This document shows positions 38,101 to 45,394 of a stretch of DNA of 64,000 bases, piece after piece. Numbering within the stretch: position 1 is the first letter of the stretch; the number at the start of each line of letters is the position of its first letter. Source of the DNA: JAGQOZ01 sp041399205 (GTDB taxonomy: Bacteria > Planctomycetota > Planctomycetia > Pirellulales > Pirellulaceae); assembly GCA_041399205.1 (NCBI GenBank), contig JAWKTK010000021.1:1-64000 (forward strand), given 5' to 3'. The position numbers and the translations under genes were made by a program. The notes under the pieces are model-generated. The model was not told where the DNA came from and made no database searches. It saw nothing but the letters and a program-made list of their open reading frames with translations.

Positions 38101-38263
38101 AACGGCCGACAAACTTCGCAACACTTGGGACGCGCTGCGGTTCAATATCATTCTGGCGCTGATTATCACCTATCTGTTGATGGTGGCCTTGTTTGAATCG
38201 TGGGTCTATCCGTTGGTGATCATTTTGAGCGTACCGTTGGGCGCGGTCGGCGGCGTTTTGTGA
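35189..38263 (+). CDS. RND efflux permease, main part, cut by an in-frame TGA
   Basis: Proton-driven export pump of the AcrB/HAE1 superfamily, here 1,024 residues and incomplete. It begins MALIDFFVKNPAKVTVGVLL (first helix), with porter domain, the TM4 relay region AFAVGMLVDNAVVVLENIFRR, a second porter half, and TM9-10 up to SVPLGAVGGVL. TGA at 38261-38263 then stops the frame exactly where family members continue with Gly. The same frame resumes as LQALNLL and encodes the missing helices (next entry). One base change (GGA to TGA) explains it. Unusually, about 45 extra hydrophobic residues (near 408-455, LVAVPVIVASALAAAYL...ITLAVIVIIGFWVA) precede the conserved IPTSIIGTFLIM. Confidence 0.9.
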   Translation: MALIDFFVKNPAKVTVGVLLMVLFGVVALLRMPMQLTPEVQTPTITIETRWPGASPQEVEREIVMEQEEQLKGVEGVTKMSSESSDSMGRITLEFLVGTKMQASVVDVIGRLEQVRQYPEDADKPVITTANANNSPIAWFILSPRYPAQEDFDAFDAKHPHLKEAMVRIRNSPNEGLGMLRLRRLAQQHPEVQELLPPPELEVPKLRRFAEDQIEARFERVSGISQSNVIGGLEDELQVIIDPEKLAARQLTITDVRTALRTQNQDTSGGDYWEGKRRWVVRTLGQFRSPEQVEQQLIAVRDGKPVYVRDVANVQLGYKKADGLVRRFGESSIAVNALRETGANVLDAMAGLKAVNQELNEGVLKQRGLQLTQVYDETEYIYSSINLVQQNIFIGGALTMIVLMIFLHLGFRVLVAVPVIVASALAAAYLSPWFFAITLAVIVIIGFWVARGALVVGLAIPTSIIGTFLIMGSLGRSLNVISLAGLAFAVGMLVDNAVVVLENIFRRWDQGEPPFQAAVKGTTEVWGAVLSSTLTTIAVFLPIVFVQEEAGQLFRDIAMAISAAVALSMLISMTLIPMASARLLGNRKAAEIDLQAGQPATNGKSRQQTVASSGLVRTLESFGRWFVDAVVGVNGWIQRSVIRRMAFATSLLTLAIGLTWLMFPKVEYLPTGNRNLVFGILLPPPGYNLDELMAIGETVESSLRPYWDVNPDDPEVAELDFPVIRDFFFVARGRQVFMGLRAADGARVSELVPLVQKVGRPLPGTFAVAKQSSLFEQGLAAGRSINIEITGPELETLVQFGGQILGQCMAVIPGAQARPVPSLDLSGPELHIEPKVIQAAEMQVTSTDLGYTVNALVDGAYATDYFHQGDKIDLTIVGESEYSNRSQDVRGLPIATPGGELIPLEALATVSLSSGPEQVNRRERERAITIEVSPPPEVPLEDAMAKIRTEIIQPMIDSGQLGANYRINLAGTADKLRNTWDALRFNIILALIITYLLMVALFESWVYPLVIILSVPLGAVGGVL

Positions 38264-38272
38264 CTGCAAGCA

Positions 38273-38683
38273 TTGAACTTGCTGTATTTTCAGTCGCTGG
38301 ACGTGTTGACCATGCTGGGCTTCATTATCTTGATCGGCACGGTGGTGAACAATCCAATTTTGATTGTGCATCAATCACTGAACCATATGCGAGAAGACAA
38401 GATGTCGCCGCACGCCGCAATTCTGCAGAGCGTCAGAACGCGTATTCGTCCTATCTTCATGACCACAACCACAACCGTCTTGGGACTGTTGCCGTTGGTT
38501 CTGTTCCCAGGTTCCGGCAGCGAACTCTATCGAGGTTTAGGAAGCGTGGTTTTAGGAGGCTTGCTGGTATCGACCATTGTCACTTTGTTCTTGGTACCAA
38601 CACTGTTTACTCTGACGGTCGATCTTCAGGCTATGGTGTTCCGACAGTTGCGTCGCGTCACTGCTACACTAACGCTCCCTTAG
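38273..38683 (+). pseudogene. RND efflux permease, C-terminal remnant in the same frame
   Basis: Encodes the last two transmembrane helices of the permease. It contains DVLTMLGFIILIGTVVNNPILIVHQ and RPIFMTTTTTVLGLLPLVLFPGSG, both standard RND C-terminal motifs, and ends TATLTLP before TAG 38681-38683. It is in the same frame as the main part, separated only by TGA 38261-38263. No ribosome site precedes it, so it is not an independent gene. It would be translated only by readthrough or if the TGA is a sequence error. Confidence 0.88.
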
Positions 38684-38733
38684 CCGACGAAATTCGTGCG
38701 AAAAGCAGCGAAACGCAACGCAGCACGTCGGCT
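38682..38733 (+). terminator. Weak terminator-like hairpin after the RND operon
   Basis: AGCCGACG (38682-38689) pairs perfectly with CGTCGGCT (38726-38733) across a 36-base loop, starting inside the permease stop codon. Only a short T-rich stretch follows, so termination is uncertain. Confidence 0.3.
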
Positions 38734-38795
38734 TAGTTTGGCTCAGTTCGCATATTTCGAATTTTAGCGACTAGTTTGTGTCTACAATCGTGGTT

Positions 38796-38813
38796 TGGCG
38801 ATTGCAATCGCCA
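38796..38813. promoter_or_regulatory. Perfect 18-bp palindrome upstream of the polyketide operon
   Basis: TGGCGATTGCAATCGCCA is fully self-complementary with 9-bp arms and no spacer, typical of a homodimer binding site. It lies in a 520-base gene-free stretch before the methyltransferase / FAD / PKS operon. Confidence 0.5.
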
Positions 38814-38843
38814 TAGAGTCAACAAGCACGTAATCACTTTTCG

Positions 38844-38950
38844 ACGAAGTGTTCTTCGTGAGGAAATGAAATGCGATTGACCACGAATGCTTTTGGATGA
38901 CGAACAAAACTAGTTTCCAGCATTGGCACGACGATCGTGTCTTGCGACAC
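38844..38950 (+). promoter_or_regulatory. Structured leader candidate with a 9-codon ORF
   Basis: In order: hairpin ACGAAG-TGTT-CTTCGT (38844-38859); ribosome-site-like GAGGA; a nine-codon ORF at 38871-38900 encoding MRLTTNAFG; then two short hairpins, CACGA/TCGTG (38927-38939) and GTGTC/GACAC (38937-38950), that share bases 38937-38939 and so exclude each other. The remaining gene-free sequence from 38951 to 39205 shows nothing clear. Confidence 0.3.
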
Positions 38951-39205
38951 AGACCTAGTCGCCTGATAATTCAGAATTAATTTGGCGAAGAGCTTGATGT
39001 ACTGCGATTGCACTGCTTAGTGGTCGGCGTGAGCGGCGGTCGACTCCTAGGCGATAGAGTGGCCGGGGCTTAAAATCGAGTTTGGTCGATATCGAGCCGG
39101 CGTGTTGCGGGCAGCGGTACCATCAACGCGGCCACTCTCCAAATGGTGGGCGAGCATGCTCTGTTTGATGCTTGCCAACGATCGCTTCGCAGAAATGGAC
39201 GTCGC

Positions 39206-39895
39206 ATGCTGAAAAGTCGGAAGCTGCAGCACGAATTGATGGACGATCCCCAGTTGATTGTGTGCCCCATCACCACGCACTGAAAGGGCTTCGGCGAATC
39301 AATCTTCTTAGCCGAACCGCTGGACAACTGTGGCATCACATGCGACCGTACGCGAACCCAGATGCGACAACACGAATTCTGGACATGGGATCGGGTGGCG
39401 GGGATGTGCTGTGCCGCATTGTGCAGCTGGCTCGTAACGATGGTTATTCGATCCATGCGACTGGTTGGGACATCAGCGAAACGGCGTGCGTCTTTGCGAA
39501 GGATCACGCGGCCAGCATGTTCGCAGCGCATTCCGAAACATCGATTGAGTTTTTGAACGAAGATGCCATTAACGGCACGCAAAGTGGCACTTTCGACGTG
39601 GTGTTTTGTTCGTTGTTCTTGCACCATCTGACCAGCCAAGACGCGATCACGCTGTTGCAGCGAATGAAACGCATGGCAGTTCGCGCCGTACTGGTGGATG
39701 ATCTGTCGCGAAACCGTTGGGGCTACGCTTTGGCTTGGCTGGGAACTCGAATTCCTGTCACGTTCTCGTATCGTTCACGTTGACGGGCCGATGTCGGTGG
39801 AAGCGGCGTTTACCGAAGCAGAATTGCGCAGCTTTGCCAATCCGCCGGCATGGAAGACGTTCGAGTCTATCGTCATTGGCCCAGTCGATTCTTGA
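39206..39895 (+). pseudogene. Class I SAM-dependent methyltransferase of the PKS operon (two frameshifts)
   Basis: Methyltransferase typical of type III polyketide operons, broken by two one-base indels. Frame 2 from ATG 39206 reads MLKSRKLQHELMDDPQL. A missing G at 39256 shifts it to frame 1, where DCVPHHHALKGLRRIN continues through the SAM-binding motif ILDMGSGGGDVLCRI to GYALAWLGTR. An extra A at 39750-39751 then shifts to frame 2, FLSRSRIVHVDGPMSV... ending PVDS at 39895. After both repairs the protein is about 230 residues, the usual size. The main unshifted open frame is 39172-39783. It probably O- or C-methylates the polyketide or its quinone (inference). The intact form would sit 16 bases before the FAD gene. 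Confidence 0.8.
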
Positions 39896-39911
39896 TGCAT
39901 TGGACGCCGAC

Positions 39912-40946
39912 ATGACGAACCTTCGTGGCACGGATAATTGGGATGTGATCTGTATTGGTGCAGGCGTTGCTGGTTCGTTTGCTGCCTATTTGTTGGCGCA
40001 GTCGGGGTTACGAGTTTTACTGGTAGAACAACACACGTTTCCGCGTTCTAAGGTCTGCGGAGGCTGCCTGAACGGGGCGTCCATTACGTATTTGCAAGAT
40101 GCCGGTTTGCTGGGCATTCTGGAAACGTTGCGTTCGCCCACAACACGTCAATTGCAGCTAACCAACGGAACGGCTACGGCCACCATTCCGATTGCGGCAG
40201 GACGAAGTGTCAGTCGCCGAGCGTTTGACGCGGCGATGGTCGAACAGGCCGTGGCGGCCGGAGCGACGTTTTGGGATCGAACCAAAGCAACGGTACAGCC
40301 GGCAGATAAAAATCATGCTTGGCGAAATGTCGAATGCCAACGATTGGATTCGCAGGTGACGTTGCAATCTAGAATTGTGTTGGCCTGCGATGGTCTGGGG
40401 CATCCCAGTTTGCGGCGGATGGATCACTTTCGCAGCCAAGTAAAAACGTGTGATTCCAAAATCGGGCTCGGTTGCGTCATCCCGTTGCGCAACGGATGGC
40501 CGGAGGCGGAAACGATTCACATGGCGGTCGGGGCCACGGGCTACGTCGGCTGTGTTCGCCTGGAAAACCAACAATTCAATTTGGCGGCGGCCATTGATCC
40601 GAAGGATGTGGTGGCACGAGGTGCAGTGCCTGCGATTTGCGAAATCTTGGGCGAAGAAAACGCAGCCAAAATTGTGTTGGAGTCGGCCGTCATCCAAGGC
40701 ACTCGGCTATTGTCCTGCGATTCTGCTCGAGTAGCTGAAGCAAGACTATTTCTCGTAGGTGATGCGATGGGCTATGCCGAACCATTCACCGGTGAAGGCA
40801 TGACTTGGGCGCTGCGATCCGCGCAAGAAGTAGTACCGTGGGTGCTGCAAGTCACTCGCGGTAGTCTGGATCCGCAAACGGCCGCCAACCTTGGCAACAG
40901 CAAGTCAAGACAGCTCGGCGCTCCAGACGCATGTGCCAACGACTGA
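39912..40946 (+). CDS. FAD-dependent oxidoreductase / aromatic hydroxylase (C-terminus frameshifted)
   Basis: Flavoprotein of the geranylgeranyl-reductase / aromatic monooxygenase type. The ADP-binding motif ICIGAGVAGSFAAYLLAQSG is near the N-terminus; VCGGCLNG and the FAD-ribityl motif RLFLVGDAMGYAEPFTGEGM follow. Start 39912 places the Rossmann motif about 11 residues in, as usual. The open frame ends at 40946 with GNSKSRQLG, which is wrong-frame sequence. One missing T at 40891-40892 would instead give NLWQQQVKTARRSRRMCQRL and about 55 more residues, matching the family's C-terminal helix region. In srs-type operons the equivalent flavoprotein hydroxylates an alkylresorcinol to a quinone; a similar step is inferred here. 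Confidence 0.88.
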   Translation: MTNLRGTDNWDVICIGAGVAGSFAAYLLAQSGLRVLLVEQHTFPRSKVCGGCLNGASITYLQDAGLLGILETLRSPTTRQLQLTNGTATATIPIAAGRSVSRRAFDAAMVEQAVAAGATFWDRTKATVQPADKNHAWRNVECQRLDSQVTLQSRIVLACDGLGHPSLRRMDHFRSQVKTCDSKIGLGCVIPLRNGWPEAETIHMAVGATGYVGCVRLENQQFNLAAAIDPKDVVARGAVPAICEILGEENAAKIVLESAVIQGTRLLSCDSARVAEARLFLVGDAMGYAEPFTGEGMTWALRSAQEVVPWVLQVTRGSLDPQTAANLGNSKSRQLGAPDACAND

Positions 40947-41071
40947 CGTCCGTGCTGCAGCATCCCACGGCCACGCGACACGCCATCCACTTATTAGGCA
41001 TGTTCCCGCTACTGGCCAAGCCCATTGCGTCCAAGATTGGGCGCGGCATAGCCAGTGCGGCAAGAAGGAAA

Positions 41072-42187
41072 ATGATTTTGAAGATCTGCAGTATAGGGAC
41101 GGCGGTTCCCGAACATTCGATCACGCAGCAGAACGCGGCCGAACTGGCGGTGCAGCTGCAGAGTTCGTCTGGTCATGTCCGCGCCATTAAACGACTCTAT
41201 CAGCGATCCGGAGTGGCAGCGCGTCATTCGGTCTTGTTGTGCCGATCGTCGAATGGCTTACCGGCCACGCAAACGTTTTATCGTTCGCCCCAGAATGCAA
41301 CGGATCGAGGTCCGACGCTATCCGATCGAATTCACGTCTACGAACAGTGTGCGACTGACTTGGCGGTCCATGCGACCTTGAATGCGCTCCGAGATAGCAA
41401 TGTTTCGCCCGAAAGTATCACGCATTTGATTTCCATTTCTTGCACTGGATTTGCTGCTCCCGGATTTGATTTGCAATTGTGCGAACGCATCGGATTGAAT
41501 CGTCAGGTCGCGCGAACTCACATCGGCTTCATGGGGTGTCACGCCTTGCTGAACGGACTGCGCGTGGCACGAATGATTTCGATGGCCGAGCCCGATGCCG
41601 TGGTTCTGGTCTGCGCGGTAGAATTGTGTACGCTTCATCAGCAATACAGCAGCGACGCGGAAAAACTAGTTTCCAATTCGTTGTTTGCCGACGGCGCTGC
41701 GGCGTTGATTTGCACGGCGGAAGCCAACGACCATTTGGCGTCCGATGCGGTTGCCGCATCCGGCAAATTTCGGCTGGTGGCCAATGGTTCGCAGATTGTG
41801 CCTGATTCACAGCAGTTGATGTCGTGGCGTATGGGCGACTATGGATTTGAAATGACGCTGGATTCAGCTGTGCCCAAGATGGTGGAGACTCACTTGCGTC
41901 CGTGGCTGCACGATTGGCTGCAGCAGCGAGGCTACTCGATTGAAGATGTGGCGTCTTGGGCCGTTCATCCAGGCGGACCAAGGATCTTGGATGCGGTCGA
42001 ACAGACGCTGCATTTGCCAGCGGACGCTTTGGAAGATTCTCGTCAAATATTGGCGAACTACGGTAATATGTCGTCGCCCACGGTGGCGTTCGTGCTGGAG
42101 CGATTAGTAGCGGCCGGAAAATTCGGGCCTTGCGTGATGCTGGCGTTCGGACCGGGACTGACCATTGAAGCGGCATTGCTGTCGTGA
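41072..42187 (+). CDS. Type III polyketide synthase
   Basis: Chalcone/stilbene-synthase-like homodimeric ketosynthase of 371 residues that extends an acyl-CoA or fatty-acyl starter with malonyl-CoA. The catalytic triad is intact: Cys156 (FMGCHALLNGLR), His299 (WAVHPGGPRILDAVE) and Asn332 (NYGNMSSPTV); ISCTGFAAPGFD is the conserved segment before the active site. ATG 41072 has GAAGG just upstream and starts the normal thiolase fold (LKICSIGTAVPEHSITQ). The frame is open further upstream to 40931 only because it runs through the frameshifted end of the FAD gene. Planctomycete enzymes of this type have been linked to alkylresorcinols; the starter and chain length cannot be read here. The 3' end overlaps the convergent MMPL gene by 130 bases. 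Confidence 0.93.
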   Translation: MILKICSIGTAVPEHSITQQNAAELAVQLQSSSGHVRAIKRLYQRSGVAARHSVLLCRSSNGLPATQTFYRSPQNATDRGPTLSDRIHVYEQCATDLAVHATLNALRDSNVSPESITHLISISCTGFAAPGFDLQLCERIGLNRQVARTHIGFMGCHALLNGLRVARMISMAEPDAVVLVCAVELCTLHQQYSSDAEKLVSNSLFADGAAALICTAEANDHLASDAVAASGKFRLVANGSQIVPDSQQLMSWRMGDYGFEMTLDSAVPKMVETHLRPWLHDWLQQRGYSIEDVASWAVHPGGPRILDAVEQTLHLPADALEDSRQILANYGNMSSPTVAFVLERLVAAGKFGPCVMLAFGPGLTIEAALLS

Positions 42188-44445
42188 GTGTTCGCTGCGT
42201 CAGATTCGATTGTGGATGTTGCTTTCGTGTTCAAGACGGGTTCGCGTATTTCGAACAGTCGTCCAATGGGACTCATCAATAGCGAAGGCAACAAAATCAA
42301 ATCGCCGCACAACGCAGCCGCAAATAGACTGACCATGATCCACGCGAAGCGGGCAGTTGGTAAGAAACTGCTGAACGCAAAAACCAGCATGCCGGCAGAG
42401 CAAATGACCGACGTTTGGATCATCGCCGCGCCACAATGTTCGAATGCTGACTGCACGGCGGCTTGACGGTTCATGCCGCTCTGGATCGCTCGTTGAAATG
42501 CCGTGATAAAGTGTAACGTGTCATCCACGGCAATTCCTAACGCGACGCTGGCTGTCATCACCGATCCAATGTCAACCGGAATCTCCAGCCAACCCAACAT
42601 GCCAAACAACAACGCCGATGGAAAGACATTGGGAATCATGACCACCAAGCCGTTCCAGATACTGCCTTGCAAAATGGTCATGACCACCAAGATCAAGGCA
42701 AATGCCAATAGAAAGCTGGTTTTCAGGTCGTCCATTAGTAGGTATTGGATACGGTGAACCAGCGGCATGACGCCCGTCGTTTCCACTGTCAAACCAGGTA
42801 ACGGGTGTCCTCGTCCATCAATCAGTAGCCGTTGCAGATCGGTTTGAATGTCTTGCAGCAGGTTTTCATAGTTCAGATCGATGTTGGATTTCACAAAGGC
42901 TTTGATGCGCCACGTGACGTCGCCGTGTCGATTCACCGTCATCATGGCGGCTTGCCTTGCAAACGTGGTGGCGGTCTGCAAGTTCATGTCGGTTGGGTTC
43001 GAGGTTGCCGGTCCGTTGGGCATGGATGTCGGCAGAAACGTCAACGCGGACATGGTGGTTTCCACTTCGCTGCGTTGCTGCAGTTGTTCTTGGAAGTAGC
43101 CCACCAGTTCTGGCCACCGGCTTTGCCAATGCTGATTGCGAGCGTCGATTTTCAACAAGACTTCCACCGGTACGACAGGACCAACGTGCTGTTCGAACCA
43201 ATCGTAGTCTTGCAAAATGGGGCTATCCGACGCGAACAGCGTTTCGATTCGCACGGATGAATTGAGTTGCTGCATGCCGAAGACCGCGGCCACCATAGTC
43301 ACAAAAGAAACAGCAATGACCGGTAGCTTTACGGTTGCTAATCGCTGCGTGATGGGTGACCACAGGGTTTGGGTTGGTTCAGCTGGTGAATGGGAAGTCG
43401 AGCGACTTGATGATGTGAAACGAGCTAACAAGGCAGGGACGGCGACCAGCAAAATGGCTGTCGTTAGTAGTACGCCGGCTGCCGAAAAGGCTCCAAATTG
43501 TCGAACCGGTTCCAAGTCACTGACCAGCAAAGACGCCATGCCGATGGCGGTGGTGGCTGACGAAAGAACGCAGGGCAGCCAGCCAATTTGCAGAGTTCGC
43601 TGCGCGGCCGTGGTGGCTTCGGCAGTGCGGATCGATTCGCGAAAATAGTTGACCAAATGGATTCCACCCGCCAGCGAAAGGACTTGTATCAGCGGAGGTA
43701 ACACGACTAACAGCGCTGAAATCGATTCGCCACATGCCGAAACCAAAGCCATCGTTACCAGTTGGCAGTAGACGGAAACCGCAAACACCAACAGGGACTC
43801 TCGTAAGGATCGCAAACAAACAATCGCCAATACCAACACCACAGCCGTGGAAACGGGGGCTAACGATTGTACTGTGGCTTGGCTGGCCAAATCGGCGGAC
43901 AAGCCATCCATGATCGGCCCGACTAGATGTTGTTGTTCGGCAGGAACTCCGGTTCGTTTCGTGATGACATCCTGAATCTTGGGCAACAGAGCAGCTCGTT
44001 CCAGCACGCCTGTCGGCGTAAACGCGATAACCACGCAGGTTGTTTGGCGATCAGGACCAATCAAGATTCCTCGGAGTCGCTGAACGGCTTGTTCGGAAGT
44101 TATGCCGGATCGAGTTAAATGTTGAACTGCCTGCCGTCCCGATTCGATTCGATCAAAAAGCCAATTCCCTGACTGATAGAAATCTGTGTTCGAATGAAGG
44201 TCGGCGACCACTTGATCTAGTTCGGGTAGGTCTACATGGCAACCACTCCAGCTGACCAACAGAATGTCTCCCGAGCCAAAAGCTTGGACAAATTCGTGAT
44301 ATCTCTTCTGGACGGGATCATCGGCCGAGGCCCATTCCAGAGGCACATTGACCGCTCCTTGCAGCGCTTTGGCTGCTTCGAACCCCACGGCCGGCATCAG
44401 CAGAATGGCGTAAATCCACAACAGGCGATAACGTCGATGCTGCAT
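42058..44445 (-). CDS. MMPL/RND-superfamily lipid exporter
   Basis: Inner-membrane transporter of 795 residues with the duplicated RND architecture: TM1 near the start (LLWIYAILLMPAVGF), a periplasmic domain, a first five-helix bundle (VVLVLAIVCLRSL, LSLAGGIHLVNYF, IGMASLLVSDLEPVRQFGAFSAAGVLL), a second periplasmic domain, and a second bundle (LLFGMLGWLEIPVDIGSVMTASVALGIAVDDTLHF, with Asp residues typical of the proton path). It is 16 bases downstream of the membrane methyltransferase gene in a minus-strand operon, so export of the polyketide lipid is likely (inference). The last 50 or so residues are low-complexity Ser/Asn/Thr/Ala and overlap the PKS gene; the real stop could be earlier. Confidence 0.9.
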   Translation of the reverse strand: MQHRRYRLLWIYAILLMPAVGFEAAKALQGAVNVPLEWASADDPVQKRYHEFVQAFGSGDILLVSWSGCHVDLPELDQVVADLHSNTDFYQSGNWLFDRIESGRQAVQHLTRSGITSEQAVQRLRGILIGPDRQTTCVVIAFTPTGVLERAALLPKIQDVITKRTGVPAEQQHLVGPIMDGLSADLASQATVQSLAPVSTAVVLVLAIVCLRSLRESLLVFAVSVYCQLVTMALVSACGESISALLVVLPPLIQVLSLAGGIHLVNYFRESIRTAEATTAAQRTLQIGWLPCVLSSATTAIGMASLLVSDLEPVRQFGAFSAAGVLLTTAILLVAVPALLARFTSSSRSTSHSPAEPTQTLWSPITQRLATVKLPVIAVSFVTMVAAVFGMQQLNSSVRIETLFASDSPILQDYDWFEQHVGPVVPVEVLLKIDARNQHWQSRWPELVGYFQEQLQQRSEVETTMSALTFLPTSMPNGPATSNPTDMNLQTATTFARQAAMMTVNRHGDVTWRIKAFVKSNIDLNYENLLQDIQTDLQRLLIDGRGHPLPGLTVETTGVMPLVHRIQYLLMDDLKTSFLLAFALILVVMTILQGSIWNGLVVMIPNVFPSALLFGMLGWLEIPVDIGSVMTASVALGIAVDDTLHFITAFQRAIQSGMNRQAAVQSAFEHCGAAMIQTSVICSAGMLVFAFSSFLPTARFAWIMVSLFAAALCGDLILLPSLLMSPIGRLFEIREPVLNTKATSTIESDAANTHDSNAASMVSPGPNASITQGPNFPAATNRSSTNATVGDDILP

Positions 44446-44461
44446 GTCGTTTGACGAAGGC

Positions 44462-45307
44462 TCACGCCGCTTTTCGAATAGAAGGAGACGAATTCGCTAC
44501 CGTAGAATCTGTCATTGTAGCGGTTTCGTCCGAATACGATGCGACCCTGCGTCCCAACGGTCCGGGAAAAAATGGATAACCGGGAACTCGCGATTGATAA
44601 ATTCGATAGGCATCGCCTGAATAAAACGCGATGCGTTCATCCTTCAAATAGCTGCCCACAAAAATGTAAACGGTCCACACTGCCGTCAATAATGCGTGAT
44701 CCAGCGTCATGTCTGGTGTGAACCAGATCAGGCCCAGAAAGCTGAGATAGACGGGGTGTCGCAAGAATCGGTAGAGACTGTTTGTGGGGAATTTTCGTCG
44801 TGGCGGAGCAACCTTGCGCAGCCAATACCACCAAGGAGTCAGACCGGTTTGATATCCCAAGCCGGAAAGATGCAGACTGTAGAATAGCATGGCCCAAGAA
44901 CCCCAAGACGCGATGCGCATTCCTAGGCGAGCTGTACCGTGCAATTCCCAGATAGTAGTTTGCGTGCTTTGCCATGCCCAGAAGACCAAGCCTAAACCGG
45001 CACAGGTCGCTAAACAAAAAAACAATCCATACCATTCGTTTTTGATCCAGCGCCGAGTCAACCGACGTTTGACGCTTGGGTGCAGTAGCAAGCTGTGCAC
45101 AATGGCAAACTGCAAGGCCAGCAGCAGATCCACCACAAACCAATTGGGTGAACGCCGTTGGACTCCGTTGGCCAAATAGTCGTACAAAAAAACGACGGTT
45201 GTGACGAACACCACGTGAGTGGCAATCCCTAGAGAGATTCCGAATGTACGAACCAAAGCGGTGTCGGGCGAAGATGCCGAATTCGCCGATGTGGATGTGA
45301 TTGCCAT
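44462..45307 (-). CDS. NnrU / isoprenylcysteine-methyltransferase-like integral membrane methyltransferase
   Basis: Membrane protein of 281 residues with about six helices. The C-terminal half has the PEMT/ICMT-type signature RHPVYLSFLGLIWFTPDMT followed by a Glu/Arg-containing KDERIAFYSGDAYRIYQSRVPGYPF, the SAM-binding region of this superfamily. It is also close to methanethiol S-methyltransferase (MddA) and NnrU proteins, and the exact substrate cannot be told from sequence. The type III PKS operon srs of Streptomyces has an ICMT-like methyltransferase partner, so O-methylation of a polyketide phenol is the favoured reading here. It lies between a soluble methyltransferase gene (87 bases upstream) and the MMPL gene. 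Confidence 0.82.
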   Translation of the reverse strand: MAITSTSANSASSPDTALVRTFGISLGIATHVVFVTTVVFLYDYLANGVQRRSPNWFVVDLLLALQFAIVHSLLLHPSVKRRLTRRWIKNEWYGLFFCLATCAGLGLVFWAWQSTQTTIWELHGTARLGMRIASWGSWAMLFYSLHLSGLGYQTGLTPWWYWLRKVAPPRRKFPTNSLYRFLRHPVYLSFLGLIWFTPDMTLDHALLTAVWTVYIFVGSYLKDERIAFYSGDAYRIYQSRVPGYPFFPGPLGRRVASYSDETATMTDSTVANSSPSIRKAA

Positions 45308-45394
45308 GTCAGATGATTTTCGTGTTGGGACAACAAGCGAGCAAACGGTCGATTGAGGCCGTGACGCGGTGCGACGGAATCTTTATCTGTGTGA

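Noticed and set aside
38261..38263. TGA in the RND permease as selenocysteine
   Set aside because: The expected residue is Gly inside a membrane helix, no SECIS-like hairpin follows directly, and RND pumps have no selenoprotein members known to me.
40931..41071. Upstream extension of the type III PKS to a start at 40931
   Set aside because: The extra 47 residues match the displaced C-terminus of the FAD enzyme (MCQRLTSVLQ...) and not a PKS N-terminus; ATG 41072 has its own ribosome site.
44462..45307. Firm naming as methanethiol S-methyltransferase (mddA)
   Set aside because: The signature is shared across NnrU, ICMT-like and MddA proteins, and the polyketide context favours another substrate.
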